The notes under the pieces are model-generated. The model saw only the letters and a list, made by a program, of their open reading frames with translations. It was not told the origin of the DNA and searched no databases. From positions 1-64,000 of the forward strand of contig NZXU01000005.1 of the NCBI GenBank assembly GCA_002698425.1: a DNA stretch of 64,000 nucleotides, written 5' to 3'. Shown here piece after piece: positions 29,473 to 37,772 of the stretch. This DNA comes from Ahrensia sp. (lineage in GTDB: Bacteria; Pseudomonadota; Alphaproteobacteria; Rhizobiales; Rhizobiaceae). The translations under genes were made by a program, and so were the position numbers. Each line of letters starts with the position of its first letter. Position 1 is the stretch's first letter.

Positions 29473-29832
29473 TCAGACGAACTGGCTCAGGCCGGGAATG
29501 GAGGCGATCACATCGTCGACGGGTTCGTCGCCGGCCTTTTCCTTGGCGAAGGCAACGGTCTGCTTGGAAACGCCGCTGATTTCACCCATGCCGAGGCCGA
29601 GGCCCATCAGGCCGGAGCCGAGCCCCATGACGCCGCCGCCGAACATGCCGCCACCGGCGTCCGGGGCGTTGTCGATCAAATCCTGCGCGCCGGGCATGGC
29701 GGCAAGCATTTGATTGATCTGGTCGGCAGGGCCTTCCTTCTGGAGGAAGCCAAGGATCATGCCGACGGCCTTTCTGGCGACGTCGGCGTCGATTCCGACG
29801 GAGTCGGTGATGCGGGAGATGAGTTCGTCCAT
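29473..29832 (-). CDS. Small Gly/Met-rich protein, DUF2267/YidB-like
   Basis: 119 residues. The start at 29832 has a strong GGAG ribosome-binding site 8 nt upstream and lies inside a longer spurious frame. The N-terminal helical part M-D-E-L-I-S-R-I-T-D-S-V-G-I-D-x-D-V-A-R-K-A-V-G-M-I-L-G-F resembles the DUF2267/DUF2780 repeat. A central Gly- and Met-rich hinge (about 57-80) and a C-terminal helix follow. The role is unknown; a terminator follows the gene. It is divergent from the HerA-like ATPase gene across about 150 bp. Confidence 0.75.
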   Translation of the reverse strand: MDELISRITDSVGIDADVARKAVGMILGFLQKEGPADQINQMLAAMPGAQDLIDNAPDAGGGMFGGGVMGLGSGLMGLGLGMGEISGVSKQTVAFAKEKAGDEPVDDVIASIPGLSQFV

Positions 29833-29985
29833 GTCTTTCTCCAAATTTTGACGTTTACGTAATATGCATAACAGTCGAGGCCGTAAAGACGATTGTTCCG
29901 GGCGGACCACTTTTTCCCGGCATTGCCGATCTTCGCCTCGCCGACTATACGCGGATAGCACCGACGCAACGGAATGAGGCCGCCA

Positions 29986-31566
29986 ATGTGGGACGTAGTC
30001 GATCGTATCTTTCTTGGCGCCAGCCGCAATCCGGATGACAGTTTCCTCAAGCAGGAGTTCATGTCGCTGCGCTACGCGAACCGCCATGGCCTGATCACCG
30101 GCGCGACGGGTACGGGCAAGACGGTGTCCCTGCAAATCTTGGCGGAGTCTTTTTCGAATGCCGGGGTCCCGGTCTTCTGCGCCGATGTCAAAGGCGATCT
30201 TTCCGGCATAGCGGCCAAGGGGGAGGCGAAGGACTTCCTGCTCAAGCGGGCCGAAACGATCAAGCTCGATCCCTACGAGTTCCAGGAGTTTCCCGTCATC
30301 TTCTGGGACCTGTTCGGCGAGAAGGGCCACCCGATCCGCACGACGATCTCCGAGATGGGACCGCTGCTCCTCTCGCGGCTGATGGATCTGTCCGACGCGC
30401 AGGAGGGCATTCTCAACATCGCCTTCGAAATCGCCGATGACGAGGGGCTGCTGCTGCTCGATCTGGCGGACCTGCGGTCCATGCTCGTCCACCTGGGCGA
30501 AAACGCCAAGGAGTTCTCGACGCGTTACGGCAACATCCATTCCTCCTCGCTCGGGGCGATTCAGCGTTCCTTGCTGGTGCTGGAGAGGGAAGGGGCCGAA
30601 CATTTCTTTGGCGAGCCCGCCCTCGACATCAAGGATCTGATGCGCACGACGCGCGACGGCCTCGGCGCGATCAACGTGCTGGCGGCGGACAAGCTGATGA
30701 TGAATCCGCGGCTCTACGCCACGTTCCTCCTCTGGCTGCTTTCCGAGCTCTTCGAGGAACTGCCGGAAGTCGGCGATCCGGACAAGCCGAAGCTGGTCTT
30801 CTTCTTCGACGAAGCGCATCTCCTCTTCGACGAGGCGCCCAAGATCCTCGTCGAACGCGTCGAGCAGGTCGTCCGGCTGATCCGCTCGAAGGGTGTCGGC
30901 GTGTTCTTCGTCACGCAGAATCCGCTCGATGTGCCGGATACGGTCCTTTCGCAGCTCGGCAACCGGGTCCAGCACGCCTTGCGCGCCTACACGCCGCGCG
31001 AACAGAAGGCGGTGAAGGTCGCCGCCGACACGTTCCGGCCCAATCCCGAATTCGATTGCTATGAAGCGATCACCCAGCTGGGCGTGGGCGAGGCGCTCGT
31101 CTCCACATTGGAGGCCAAGGGCGTTCCCGGCATCGTCCAGCGCACTTTGATTCGTCCGCCATCCTCGCGTCTCGGCCCGCTCGAAGATGACGAGCGCAAG
31201 GAGGTTATAAAGCTCAGCCCGGTCGCCGGGCTTTACGACGAGACGGTCGACCGCGAATCCGCCGCGGAAATGCTCAAGGCCCGCGGCGAGAAAGCTGCCG
31301 AGGTCGCCGAGCGCGAAAGGGCGCAGGCGGAGAAGGAGGAGCGCGAGGAAAGCGGCTCGCGCTGGACCCTGCCGGATTTCGATGGGGACGATCGCCGCAC
31401 CAAGTCGTCGCGCAGCAAGTCCGGCTCTTCGTCGAAACGGAGGTCGTCGAGCCGGCAGACTGTCGGCGAGGCGGCGATGAAGTCGCTGGCGCGCTCGGTC
31501 TCCACGCAACTCGGCCGCGCGCTCGTGCGCGGCATTCTCGGAAGCCTGAAAAAGAGCCTGAGATAA
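29986..31566 (+). CDS. HerA-like ATPase, DUF853/YjgR family
   Basis: 526 residues from the ATG at 29986, preceded by GAGG at 6 nt; an ATG at 29974 is also possible. The P-loop is G-A-T-G-T-G-K-T-V (about 39-47), Walker B is F-F-F-D-E-A-H (about 266-272), and an Arg-finger-like region [10 protein letters not shown] follows. Family members are cytoplasmic hexameric ATPases related to HerA/FtsK translocases, with no settled physiological role. The last 100 residues are low complexity: a charged coiled segment, then a Ser/Arg/Lys-rich stretch (about residues 455-485), which could contact nucleic acid. A bidirectional terminator follows. Confidence 0.85.
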   Translation: MWDVVDRIFLGASRNPDDSFLKQEFMSLRYANRHGLITGATGTGKTVSLQILAESFSNAGVPVFCADVKGDLSGIAAKGEAKDFLLKRAETIKLDPYEFQEFPVIFWDLFGEKGHPIRTTISEMGPLLLSRLMDLSDAQEGILNIAFEIADDEGLLLLDLADLRSMLVHLGENAKEFSTRYGNIHSSSLGAIQRSLLVLEREGAEHFFGEPALDIKDLMRTTRDGLGAINVLAADKLMMNPRLYATFLLWLLSELFEELPEVGDPDKPKLVFFFDEAHLLFDEAPKILVERVEQVVRLIRSKGVGVFFVTQNPLDVPDTVLSQLGNRVQHALRAYTPREQKAVKVAADTFRPNPEFDCYEAITQLGVGEALVSTLEAKGVPGIVQRTLIRPPSSRLGPLEDDERKEVIKLSPVAGLYDETVDRESAAEMLKARGEKAAEVAERERAQAEKEEREESGSRWTLPDFDGDDRRTKSSRSKSGSSSKRRSSSRQTVGEAAMKSLARSVSTQLGRALVRGILGSLKKSLR

Positions 31567-31568
31567 GA

Positions 31569-31593
31569 AAACGCCGGCGCGGGGCCGGCGTTT
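31569..31593. terminator. Bidirectional terminator between HerA-like and L,D-transpeptidase genes
   Basis: A 9-10 bp stem (AACGCCGGC with GCCGGCGTT) and a 5-nt loop are flanked by A-rich sequence on the left and TTTCTTC on the right. It can serve both convergent genes. Confidence 0.8.
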
Positions 31594-31606
31594 CTTCGGA
31601 TCGGTG

Positions 31607-32314
31607 TTAGCGCACCAGCACGGGCGTGCCTTGCGGCACCCGGGCGTAGAGATCGATGATATCCTGGTTCATCAGTCGCACGCAGCCGGACGAAACGGAC
31701 TTGCCGATCGAGTTCCACTCCGGCGAGCCGTGCAGGCGATAAAGCGTGTCCTTGCCGCCTTCATAGAGATAGAGCGCGCGAGCTCCCAGCGGATTGCGGA
31801 TGCCGGGCTCCATGCCGCCATTATAGATGTCGTTCTTCTTGTCGTAGCTCATCCGGTATTTCTCGAGCTTCGGATCGCGATCGATCATCTCGTCCGGCGG
31901 GAACCATTTCGGCCAGACCCGGCGCGCGCCGACTTCGGCGCGTCCCGACCATTCGAAACCGGCGCGTCCGAGCCCGACGCCGTAGCGGACCGCCCGGCCT
32001 CCGCCGATCACCAGATAGAGATGGTGGGATCTCGTATCGACGACGATGGTGCCGCGGGCTTCACCGGTCGGGTCTTTCACGACCTGGCGCAGATAGCGTT
32101 CCGAAATCTTCGTGTAGGGCACCGCCGGAATGGTGAAGCCGCCGTCCTCGACGGACGCATACATGGTTGCGTAGTCGGGGAAATCCGGCACCCTGCTCGA
32201 TACGCTGACCGGTTCGCCGTTTTCATCGACGGTGGTACAGGCGGAAAGCGCCAGACCGGCCGAGAGCGTGGCGGTGGCGGAAAGGAAACTGCGGCGCGAA
32301 ATGTCTTTCATCAT
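31607..32314 (-). CDS. L,D-transpeptidase (YkuD), Tat-type lipoprotein
   Basis: 235 residues from the ATG at 32314. The N-terminus has S-R-R-S-F-L (7-12), a hydrophobic stretch and the lipobox L-S-A-C with Cys at residue 26, so it is probably a Tat-exported lipoprotein. The YkuD active site is intact: H-G-S-P-E-W near 195 and S-S-G-C-V-R-L near 208, with the catalytic Cys in the latter. It forms 3-3 peptidoglycan cross-links or attaches proteins to peptidoglycan in the periplasm. Hyphomicrobiales usually have many such paralogues. Confidence 0.9.
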   Translation of the reverse strand: MMKDISRRSFLSATATLSAGLALSACTTVDENGEPVSVSSRVPDFPDYATMYASVEDGGFTIPAVPYTKISERYLRQVVKDPTGEARGTIVVDTRSHHLYLVIGGGRAVRYGVGLGRAGFEWSGRAEVGARRVWPKWFPPDEMIDRDPKLEKYRMSYDKKNDIYNGGMEPGIRNPLGARALYLYEGGKDTLYRLHGSPEWNSIGKSVSSGCVRLMNQDIIDLYARVPQGTPVLVR

Positions 32315-32491
32315 GGTTCCGTGAGAGAATTGCTGCGCAAGGCGCATGGCGCAGCCGGAGAAGGGCGACAGATTGCCTTTACCCGTGTTCGCGCGAAGTT
32401 TTGAGCGGAAAATGTTGGCATCGGCCCTGAACGGCGCGACCTGATCCCAAATCCCCGCGCATCGTTGCAGCGCCGCAACACTTTGCGATTG

Positions 32492-33142
32492 CTACAAGTT
32501 CTCGAGATCGCCGATTTCCCGTGACGGACCGTAATTCTGATATTCGTTCGGCAGCCCGGCGCGATTGATCCACACCGTGTGAAAGCCGAATTTATGGGCG
32601 CCCGCAATGTCCCATCGATTGGACGACTGGAACGAAACCTCCGCCGGAGAGACGTCGAACGTGTCGGTGACCATGCGATAGGTCTGCGGAGCGGTCTTGA
32701 ATGTCTTCACCGCCTCCACCGAGAGAATGGCGTCGAAAAAGCTGGCGAGCCCGGCCGAATCGACAGCCGCGGACAGCATGTCGGGCGAACCGTTCGACAG
32801 GATCGCGATCTGCGCGTCCTTCTCGCGGAGCCTGGACAGGACCTCGGGAACCTCCGGATAGCAGTCGAGCGTCCAATAGGCCTCCAGAAGCTTGTCGCGG
32901 CAGGACGCATCGACGCCGGGCGTCGCGCCGAGCGCGTAATCGAGCGCATCCTCGGTCAGCCGCCAGAAATCCGCATAGGAGCCCATCAGGGTTCGGACCC
33001 AGGAATATTCGAGCTGCTTGGTGCGCCAGATTTCCGAGAGCCGCTGACCGTCCGGCCCGAGCGAATCGGCGTGTTTGCGGACGGCCGCGTGAACATCGAA
33101 CAACGTACCGTAGGCGTCGAAAACGTAAGTTCTGACCTTCAT
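32492..33142 (-). CDS. (S)-2-haloacid dehalogenase type II (HAD superfamily)
   Basis: 216 residues, typical for L-2-haloacid dehalogenases. Motif I is F-D-A-Y-G-T-L-F-D (about 8-16) with the nucleophilic Asp. Motif II is L-S-N-G-S near 116. The K-x18-S-x3-W-D region (K-T-A-P-Q-x-Y, then S-S-N-R-W-D-I-A-G-A) is characteristic of this subfamily rather than of sugar phosphatases. It hydrolyses 2-haloalkanoates to 2-hydroxy acids by a covalent aspartyl ester. It is an isolated gene, divergent from the aminotransferase gene. Confidence 0.88.
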   Translation of the reverse strand: MKVRTYVFDAYGTLFDVHAAVRKHADSLGPDGQRLSEIWRTKQLEYSWVRTLMGSYADFWRLTEDALDYALGATPGVDASCRDKLLEAYWTLDCYPEVPEVLSRLREKDAQIAILSNGSPDMLSAAVDSAGLASFFDAILSVEAVKTFKTAPQTYRMVTDTFDVSPAEVSFQSSNRWDIAGAHKFGFHTVWINRAGLPNEYQNYGPSREIGDLENL

Positions 33143-33286
33143 CGTCCCTTTCCGGTTGCCGGAACTTTGGTCAAAGAGGATGGACGGGTCAATAGCGTCA
33201 TATGGTCCGCTGACTGCGGACGGTCATTGACGGCCTCGCGGAAATCCGGTTTCCGTGCTCCGAAAAAATCATATGCGGAGGCAAAC

Positions 33287-34153
33287 ATGGCGGTCGATAC
33301 GACAGCGCAGACCCTGACCTGGACCTATATCGACGGCGACTGGCATGAAGGCAACGTGCCGATCATCGGTCCGCGCACCCACGCCATGTGGCTGGGCTCG
33401 TCCGTCTTCGACGGCGCGCGCTGGTTCGAGGGCGTCGCCCCGGACCTCGACCTGCATGCCGCCCGGGTCAACGCGTCTGCGGAAGCGCTCGGTCTCAAGC
33501 CGACCATGAGCGCCGACGAGATCGTCGGCCTGACCTGGGACGGTCTGAAGAAGTTCGACGGCAAGACGGCCGTCTATATCCGGCCGATGTACTGGGCCGA
33601 GCATGGCGGCTACATGTCCGTTCCCGCCGATCCGGAATCGACCCGTTTCTGCCTGTGTCTGCACGAGGCGCCGATGCTGCCGGCGAAGGGTTTTTCGGTG
33701 ACCGTTTCCCCGTTCCGCCGGCCGACCATCGAATCCATGCCGACGAACGCCAAGGCGGGATGCCTCTATCCGAACAACGGGCGGGCGATCCTGGAAGCGA
33801 AAAGCCGTGGCTTTGACAATTGCCTGGTGCGCGACATGCTTGGCAATGTCGCCGAGACCGGCGCGTCGAACGTCTTCATGGTCAAGGACGCCCAGGTCTT
33901 CACGCCGGCCCCGAACCGGACCTTTCTCACCGGCATCACGAGGGCGCGCACCATCGACCTCCTCGCGCAATACGGCTTCTCCACGGTCGAGACGACCTTG
34001 ACGGTCGAGGACTTCATGGACGCCGACGAAATTTTCTCGACAGGGAACCATTCCAAGGTCGTGCCGATTATACGCATTGAGGACCGCGAACTGCAGCCCG
34101 GCCCCGTGGCCGCCAAGGCGCGCGAGCTTTACTGGGAATGGGCGCACGCCTGA
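33287..34153 (+). CDS. Branched-chain amino acid aminotransferase (class IV)
   Basis: 288 residues from the ATG at 33287, which has a GGAGG ribosome-binding site; the open frame extends far upstream but only as noise. It is a PLP fold-type IV enzyme: the Lys in N-A-K-A-G-C-L-Y-P-N-N-G (about 153-164) is the expected Schiff-base residue. V-A-E-T-G-A-S-N-V-F and T-G-I-T-R bind the cofactor phosphate. It transfers amino groups between branched-chain amino acids and 2-oxoglutarate. G-C in place of the usual G-G-N motif suggests a divergent subfamily, so the substrate range could include other hydrophobic or D-amino acids. Confidence 0.85.
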   Translation: MAVDTTAQTLTWTYIDGDWHEGNVPIIGPRTHAMWLGSSVFDGARWFEGVAPDLDLHAARVNASAEALGLKPTMSADEIVGLTWDGLKKFDGKTAVYIRPMYWAEHGGYMSVPADPESTRFCLCLHEAPMLPAKGFSVTVSPFRRPTIESMPTNAKAGCLYPNNGRAILEAKSRGFDNCLVRDMLGNVAETGASNVFMVKDAQVFTPAPNRTFLTGITRARTIDLLAQYGFSTVETTLTVEDFMDADEIFSTGNHSKVVPIIRIEDRELQPGPVAAKARELYWEWAHA

Positions 34154-34279
34154 TTTTACGGAAAAAGCCCGCCGCTGTTGTTGTCGTGGTCGTGACGGAA
34201 TTCTATGTGAAATGCGAACTGGACGGCATGTCCGCCCGCCGCGCTGATTAGAATCACTTTTTTAAGAAGGAGACCCCAA

Positions 34280-34879
34280 ATGGCTTTTACGCTTCCCGAT
34301 CTTCCCTATGACTACGAGGCGCTGGCGCCGTTCATGTCGAAGGAGACGCTGGAGTATCACCACGACAAGCACCACAAGGCCTATGTCGACAAGGGCAACG
34401 AGCTCGCGGCCGAGGCCGGGATGGACGGGCTGTCGCTCGAGGAGATCGTCAAGCAGTCCTACGGCAAGAATCCGGGCCTCTTCAACAATGCCGCCCAGCA
34501 TTACAATCACATGCACTTCTGGAAGTGGATGAAGAAGGACGGCGGCGGCACGTCGCTGCCGGGCAAGCTCTCCTCCGCGATCGACAGCGACCTCGGCGGC
34601 TACGACAAGTTCAAGGCCGATTTCATCGCCGCCGGCGTCGGCCAGTTCGGCTCGGGCTGGGCCTGGATCGCCGTCAAGGACGGCAAGCTGGAGATCATGA
34701 AGACGCCGAACGGCGAGAACCCGCTGGTCCACGGCGCGACCCCGATCCTCGGCGTCGACGTGTGGGAACACTCCTACTACATCGACTACCGCAACGCCCG
34801 CCCCAAATACCTCGAGGCCTTCGTCGACAGCCTGATCAACTGGGACTACGTGCTGGAACTCTACGAAGCCGCGTCCTGA
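34280..34879 (+). CDS. sodB: Superoxide dismutase [Fe]
   Basis: 199 residues. The metal ligands match the Fe/Mn family: H27 (Y-H-H-D-K-H-H), H74 (N-N-A-A-Q-H-Y-N-H), D159 and H163 (D-V-W-E-H). Gln at position 73 in the A-A-Q-H motif points to the Fe-type enzyme. The ATG follows AAGAAGGAGACC, a strong ribosome-binding site. A terminator follows, so the gene is monocistronic. It is a cytoplasmic superoxide detoxifier. Confidence 0.95.
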   Translation: MAFTLPDLPYDYEALAPFMSKETLEYHHDKHHKAYVDKGNELAAEAGMDGLSLEEIVKQSYGKNPGLFNNAAQHYNHMHFWKWMKKDGGGTSLPGKLSSAIDSDLGGYDKFKADFIAAGVGQFGSGWAWIAVKDGKLEIMKTPNGENPLVHGATPILGVDVWEHSYYIDYRNARPKYLEAFVDSLINWDYVLELYEAAS

Positions 34880-34912
34880 GTTCGACAATAGACGCCTGCA
34901 GGACATGACGTG

Positions 34913-34935
34913 CGGCCCCGCCTTGTGCGGGGCCG
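34913..34935 (+). terminator. Rho-independent terminator after sodB
   Basis: A 9-bp stem CGGCCCCGC/GCGGGGCCG with a 5-nt loop is followed by TGTCTTTTCT. Confidence 0.88.
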
Positions 34936-34981
34936 TGTCTTTTCTGCGTTGACACTGTGTCGCACGCAAAATCTCGCAATC

Positions 34982-34995
34982 TCACGCAAGCGTGA
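34982..34995. promoter_or_regulatory. Palindrome upstream of the cytochrome pair
   Basis: TCACGCAAGCGTGA is a perfect 14-bp palindrome (6-bp arms, AA centre), 70 bp upstream of the cytochrome c' start. Position and symmetry suit an operator. The regulator is unknown. Confidence 0.4.
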
Positions 34996-35064
34996 TCACG
35001 GGGCGGGAATAAATATCGCAGTCTTGGTGTCTAACCTGCGCGTAACCAGCACCAGGAGGATCTC

Positions 35065-35511
35065 GTGCAAAAGACCTTGATTACCCTTTCCCTCATCGCG
35101 GCCACCGCCACCGCGGCATTCGCCGCCGACGACCCGATCGCCGTGCGCAAGTCGCTCATGCAGGCGAACGGCGCCGCGGCGGGCCTCTCCGCCGGCATGA
35201 TGAAGAAGGAAATCGACTACAGCCCGGCCGCCGGCAAGGCGGCCATCGCCGCGCTGCACGCCTCGGCCGAAGCCTTTGGCGACTTCTTCCCCGAAGGCAG
35301 CGACATGGGCGCCGACACCAAGGCCGCCGCGGCGATCTGGGAAGACGCCGCAGGCTGGCAGGCCGAACTCGACAAGTTCAAGACCGCCGCCGCCGCCGCA
35401 ATGGAAGCCTCGGGCCGCGCCGGCCCCGCCGATCTCGCGGCCTTCCAGGGCGCCGTCGGCCCGGTCCTCGGCACCTGCAAGAGCTGCCACGAGAAGTTCC
35501 AGACCCGCTAA
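35065..35511 (+). CDS. Cytochrome c' / c556-type periplasmic protein
   Basis: 148 residues. The signal peptide (1-20, A-F-A-A) is followed by a four-helix-bundle-like, Ala-rich domain. A single C-terminal haem motif C-K-S-C-H (about 139-143) is placed as in cytochromes c' and c556. The start is GTG 35065, behind AGGAGG. Such proteins bind NO or act as small electron carriers in the periplasm. It is 6 bp upstream of a di-haem cytochrome gene and clearly in an operon with it, suggesting a shared electron path. Confidence 0.88.
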   Translation: MQKTLITLSLIAATATAAFAADDPIAVRKSLMQANGAAAGLSAGMMKKEIDYSPAAGKAAIAALHASAEAFGDFFPEGSDMGADTKAAAAIWEDAAGWQAELDKFKTAAAAAMEASGRAGPADLAAFQGAVGPVLGTCKSCHEKFQTR

Positions 35512-35517
35512 GCCGGC

Positions 35518-36429
35518 ATGATACGCAAGCTCGCCTTACTCGTTGTGCTCGCCGCAATCGTCGGCGGGCTTGCATTCTGGTTCCTGAGCGCCCCGAAGAC
35601 GCTCGACGCCCGATCGCTCGCGGCCCTGCCGGAAGGCGACGCGGCGCGCGGTGAAATGGTCTTCTGGGCCGGCGGCTGCGCCTCGTGCCACGCCGCCGAC
35701 GACGCCGAGGGCGACGGCAAGCTGATGCTGGGCGGCGGCCATGTGCTGTCCAGCGATTTCGGCGATTTCGTCGTTCCCAACATTTCGACGGACCCCGAGC
35801 GCGGCATCGGCGCATGGTCGAGGCAAGACTTCGCCAATGCGATGCTGCGCGGCGTGTCGCCGGACGGCGGGCATTTCTACCCGTCCTTCCCCTACACCTC
35901 CTATGCGCGCATGAAAGGCGAGGATCTCGCCGATCTCTGGGCGTTCATGCAGACCCTGCCGGCGGTCGACAACGATCCCGGCCCGCACAGGCTCGGCTTC
36001 CCGTTCAATATCCGCCGCGGCGTCGGCCTGTGGAAGCTGCTCTACGCCGATGACGCATGGATCGCCGAGATCGACGAGACGGACGAGAAACTCGTACGCG
36101 GCCGCTATCTCGTCGAAGGGCTCGGCCATTGCGGCGAATGCCACTCGCCGCGCGATGTCGCCGGCGGCGTCAAACGCGACCTGTGGCTTGCCGGCGCGCC
36201 GAACCCTGACGGGGAGGGCCGTATTCCCAACATCACGTCCGACGGCACCATCGCCGACTGGTCGGAAGCCGACATCGCCTATTACCTGGAAAGCGGCTTC
36301 ACCCCGGATTTCGATTCCGTCGGCGGCTCGATGGTCGACGTCCAGGAAAACATGGCCAAACTTCCCGCCTCAGACCGCGAGGCGATCGCGGCCTATCTGA
36401 AAGCGATCCCGGCGCATCAGGGTAACTAG
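35518..36429 (+). CDS. Di-haem cytochrome c, dehydrogenase-subunit type
   Basis: 303 residues. The N-terminal hydrophobic segment (5-23) may stay as a membrane anchor. There are two haem motifs, C-A-S-C-H (54-58) and C-G-E-C-H (205-209), each in a class I cytochrome domain with typical P-N-I-S-T-D and P-N-I-T-S-D segments and possible Met ligands. It resembles the cytochrome subunits of membrane-bound alcohol, gluconate or aldehyde dehydrogenases, but has two rather than three haems and no dehydrogenase gene beside it. The stop-to-start distance from the c' gene is 6 bp. Confidence 0.85.
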   Translation: MIRKLALLVVLAAIVGGLAFWFLSAPKTLDARSLAALPEGDAARGEMVFWAGGCASCHAADDAEGDGKLMLGGGHVLSSDFGDFVVPNISTDPERGIGAWSRQDFANAMLRGVSPDGGHFYPSFPYTSYARMKGEDLADLWAFMQTLPAVDNDPGPHRLGFPFNIRRGVGLWKLLYADDAWIAEIDETDEKLVRGRYLVEGLGHCGECHSPRDVAGGVKRDLWLAGAPNPDGEGRIPNITSDGTIADWSEADIAYYLESGFTPDFDSVGGSMVDVQENMAKLPASDREAIAAYLKAIPAHQGN

Positions 36430-36649
36430 CCGGGGCGTTCGCGCCGGGTTTGCGGATTGCGCTCTTTCATGGCTATCCGGTGCGCGGGATGGCTATTCCC
36501 GCGAGATCGGCCTTCAGCCTGCTTTTCAGTGCAGGCTTTTCAACATCGTTCACTCACAGATTGTCGTAATCCGGAGTTTCGGCCAGACTGCAAAACTCGG
36601 ACATCAATCGACACAAACCGTCCAACGGACCGGAGCACGGCGTTATTTC

Positions 36650-37405
36650 ATGAAGCTCACTGCATATGTTGAAGACGGATACGATCTGGATATCCGTCCG
36701 GCCAGGCCGAACCGCGCCTGGCTTGACACCTATGGCGACGGATATGCCTATGGATGCCTGCCCATGGTCATGGCCAACCAGCTTGGTTGGGAAATATGCA
36801 CCCCCACTGGTTTCACGGTGGTCTGGAACGGCGGCGGCAACCGCGACAGCCTTGCGGTAATCGCCGACGAAACGGACATTGCGCGCACTATCAGCCATTT
36901 TGGCGCAGGCATATTCACCTTCTCTTTTCCGGCCGTATTTCGCACCGAACCCGGCTTCGATCTGATGATACAGGGCCCTCCCAACAATCCGGTTCGCGGA
37001 GCGACCCCTTTCAGTGGACTGGTGGAAACGGACTGGGTGTTGACGTCACCGGCCATCCACTGGCAGATCACGGAACCCGACCGTGCGGTACGGTTTCGAA
37101 AGGGTGATGCCATGGCCCAGATTTTTCCGGTGCGGCGCGGCGACGCCGAGGCCTTTGAACCGGAGATCCGCAGCGTCTCGGACGAGCCGGAGATCGCTGC
37201 ATACATGGAACAGTGGTACGCGCAACGCAGGGCGTTCAACGCGGCTCTCAAAGACCCGGAATCGGAGGAAAGGCGGATGAAATGGCCCGGTCATTACAGA
37301 CGCGGAACCGACATCTTCGATAAAAAGGCGTCTCCGGAGACGCATCGGACGCGTCTGCGAATGCCGCAGTTCGAAGATCGGCGCAGGTCCGAACCGGACA
37401 ATTGA
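36650..37405 (+). CDS. DUF6065 family protein (possible RiPP-locus enzyme)
   Basis: 251 residues. Family landmarks are W24 (R-A-W-L-D), Y-G-C-L-P-M-V-M-A-N-Q-L-G-W-E-I (34-49), V-W-N-G-G (58-62), F-G-A-G-I-F-T-F (84-91), F-R-T-E-P-G-F (97-103), G-P-P-N-N-P (109-114), E-T-D-W (126-129) and R-F-R-K-G-D-A-M-A-Q-I-F-P (148-160). It lacks a signal peptide and looks all-beta. No activity is established for DUF6065. It lies 116 bp upstream of, and codirectional with, the 31-codon peptide gene and next to the convergent kinase/protease operon, so a role in modifying or binding that peptide is plausible. The ribosome-binding site is weak. The 220 bp upstream are gene-free and hold nothing clear. Confidence 0.7.
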   Translation: MKLTAYVEDGYDLDIRPARPNRAWLDTYGDGYAYGCLPMVMANQLGWEICTPTGFTVVWNGGGNRDSLAVIADETDIARTISHFGAGIFTFSFPAVFRTEPGFDLMIQGPPNNPVRGATPFSGLVETDWVLTSPAIHWQITEPDRAVRFRKGDAMAQIFPVRRGDAEAFEPEIRSVSDEPEIAAYMEQWYAQRRAFNAALKDPESEERRMKWPGHYRRGTDIFDKKASPETHRTRLRMPQFEDRRRSEPDN

Positions 37406-37521
37406 CTTGGCCTGGAAATCCTAATCGATACCGTTGACGATAAACTTCCAGCCAGTTAATCAATCGCTGGGGCGAAACCTGGCTGACTATGCCGTCTTAT
37501 GACGGATTTAGGGGATAGCAC

Positions 37522-37617
37522 ATGAAGAAATATACCAAACCGGCAGTACGCAAGCGGGCCAAACTTGCTCGCGTTACAAGCGCGACGTCTCTCATTACTT
37601 GGACGAAGGTTGAATAG
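37522..37617 (+). CDS. Candidate RiPP precursor peptide with lasso-type YxxP leader (31 aa)
   Basis: 31 codons, ATG to TAG, preceded by AGGGGA at 7 nt. The N-terminus is M-K-K-Y and rich in Lys/Arg. Its residues show the lasso leader spacing recognised by PqqD-like B1 proteins: Y4-x2-P7-x-V9-x3-A13-x-L15-x3-T19 (canonical Y-x2-P-x-L-x3-G-x-L-x3-T). By analogy, with Thr at the penultimate leader position, cleavage after residue 20 would release ATSLITWTKVE (residues 21-31). That segment lacks the Asp/Glu at ring position 7-9 needed for a lasso ring, but has four Ser/Thr residues as possible phosphorylation sites. A strong terminator follows within 40 bp. Reading frame, ribosome-binding site, leader spacing and neighbours all agree; the mature product is inferred. 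Confidence 0.72.
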   Translation: MKKYTKPAVRKRAKLARVTSATSLITWTKVE

Positions 37618-37654
37618 GATCCAGCTTCCGCTGAGATCTGACCGCAAAATCAAT

Positions 37655-37690
37655 AGCCAGCCCCAAGGCCAATAGGCTCTGGGGCTGGCT
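37655..37690. terminator. Strong terminator between precursor gene and convergent RiPP operon
   Basis: A 10-bp stem AGCCAGCCCC/GGGGCTGGCT encloses a second small stem (GGCC-AATA-GGCT). The plus side continues with CGACTATTTTATT, fitting termination of the peptide transcript. It is also placed to stop the minus-strand operon ending at 37773. Confidence 0.8.
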
Positions 37691-37772
37691 CGACTATTTT
37701 ATTGATAGAATAAATGCCTGGCTTATCCCCGGGCAACGAACCAGCTCTTTACGGCGACAGCGGCTGTCGAAT

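Noticed and set aside
29473..31509. 678-codon minus-strand ORF running through the HerA-like gene
   Set aside because: Only its last 119 codons (29473-29832) have a ribosome-binding site and sensible protein; the rest is antisense to a P-loop ATPase.
36457..36672. 71-codon plus-strand ORF upstream of DUF6065
   Set aside because: No ribosome-binding site, no leader motif, and its end overlaps the DUF6065 start; considered as a second RiPP precursor and dismissed.
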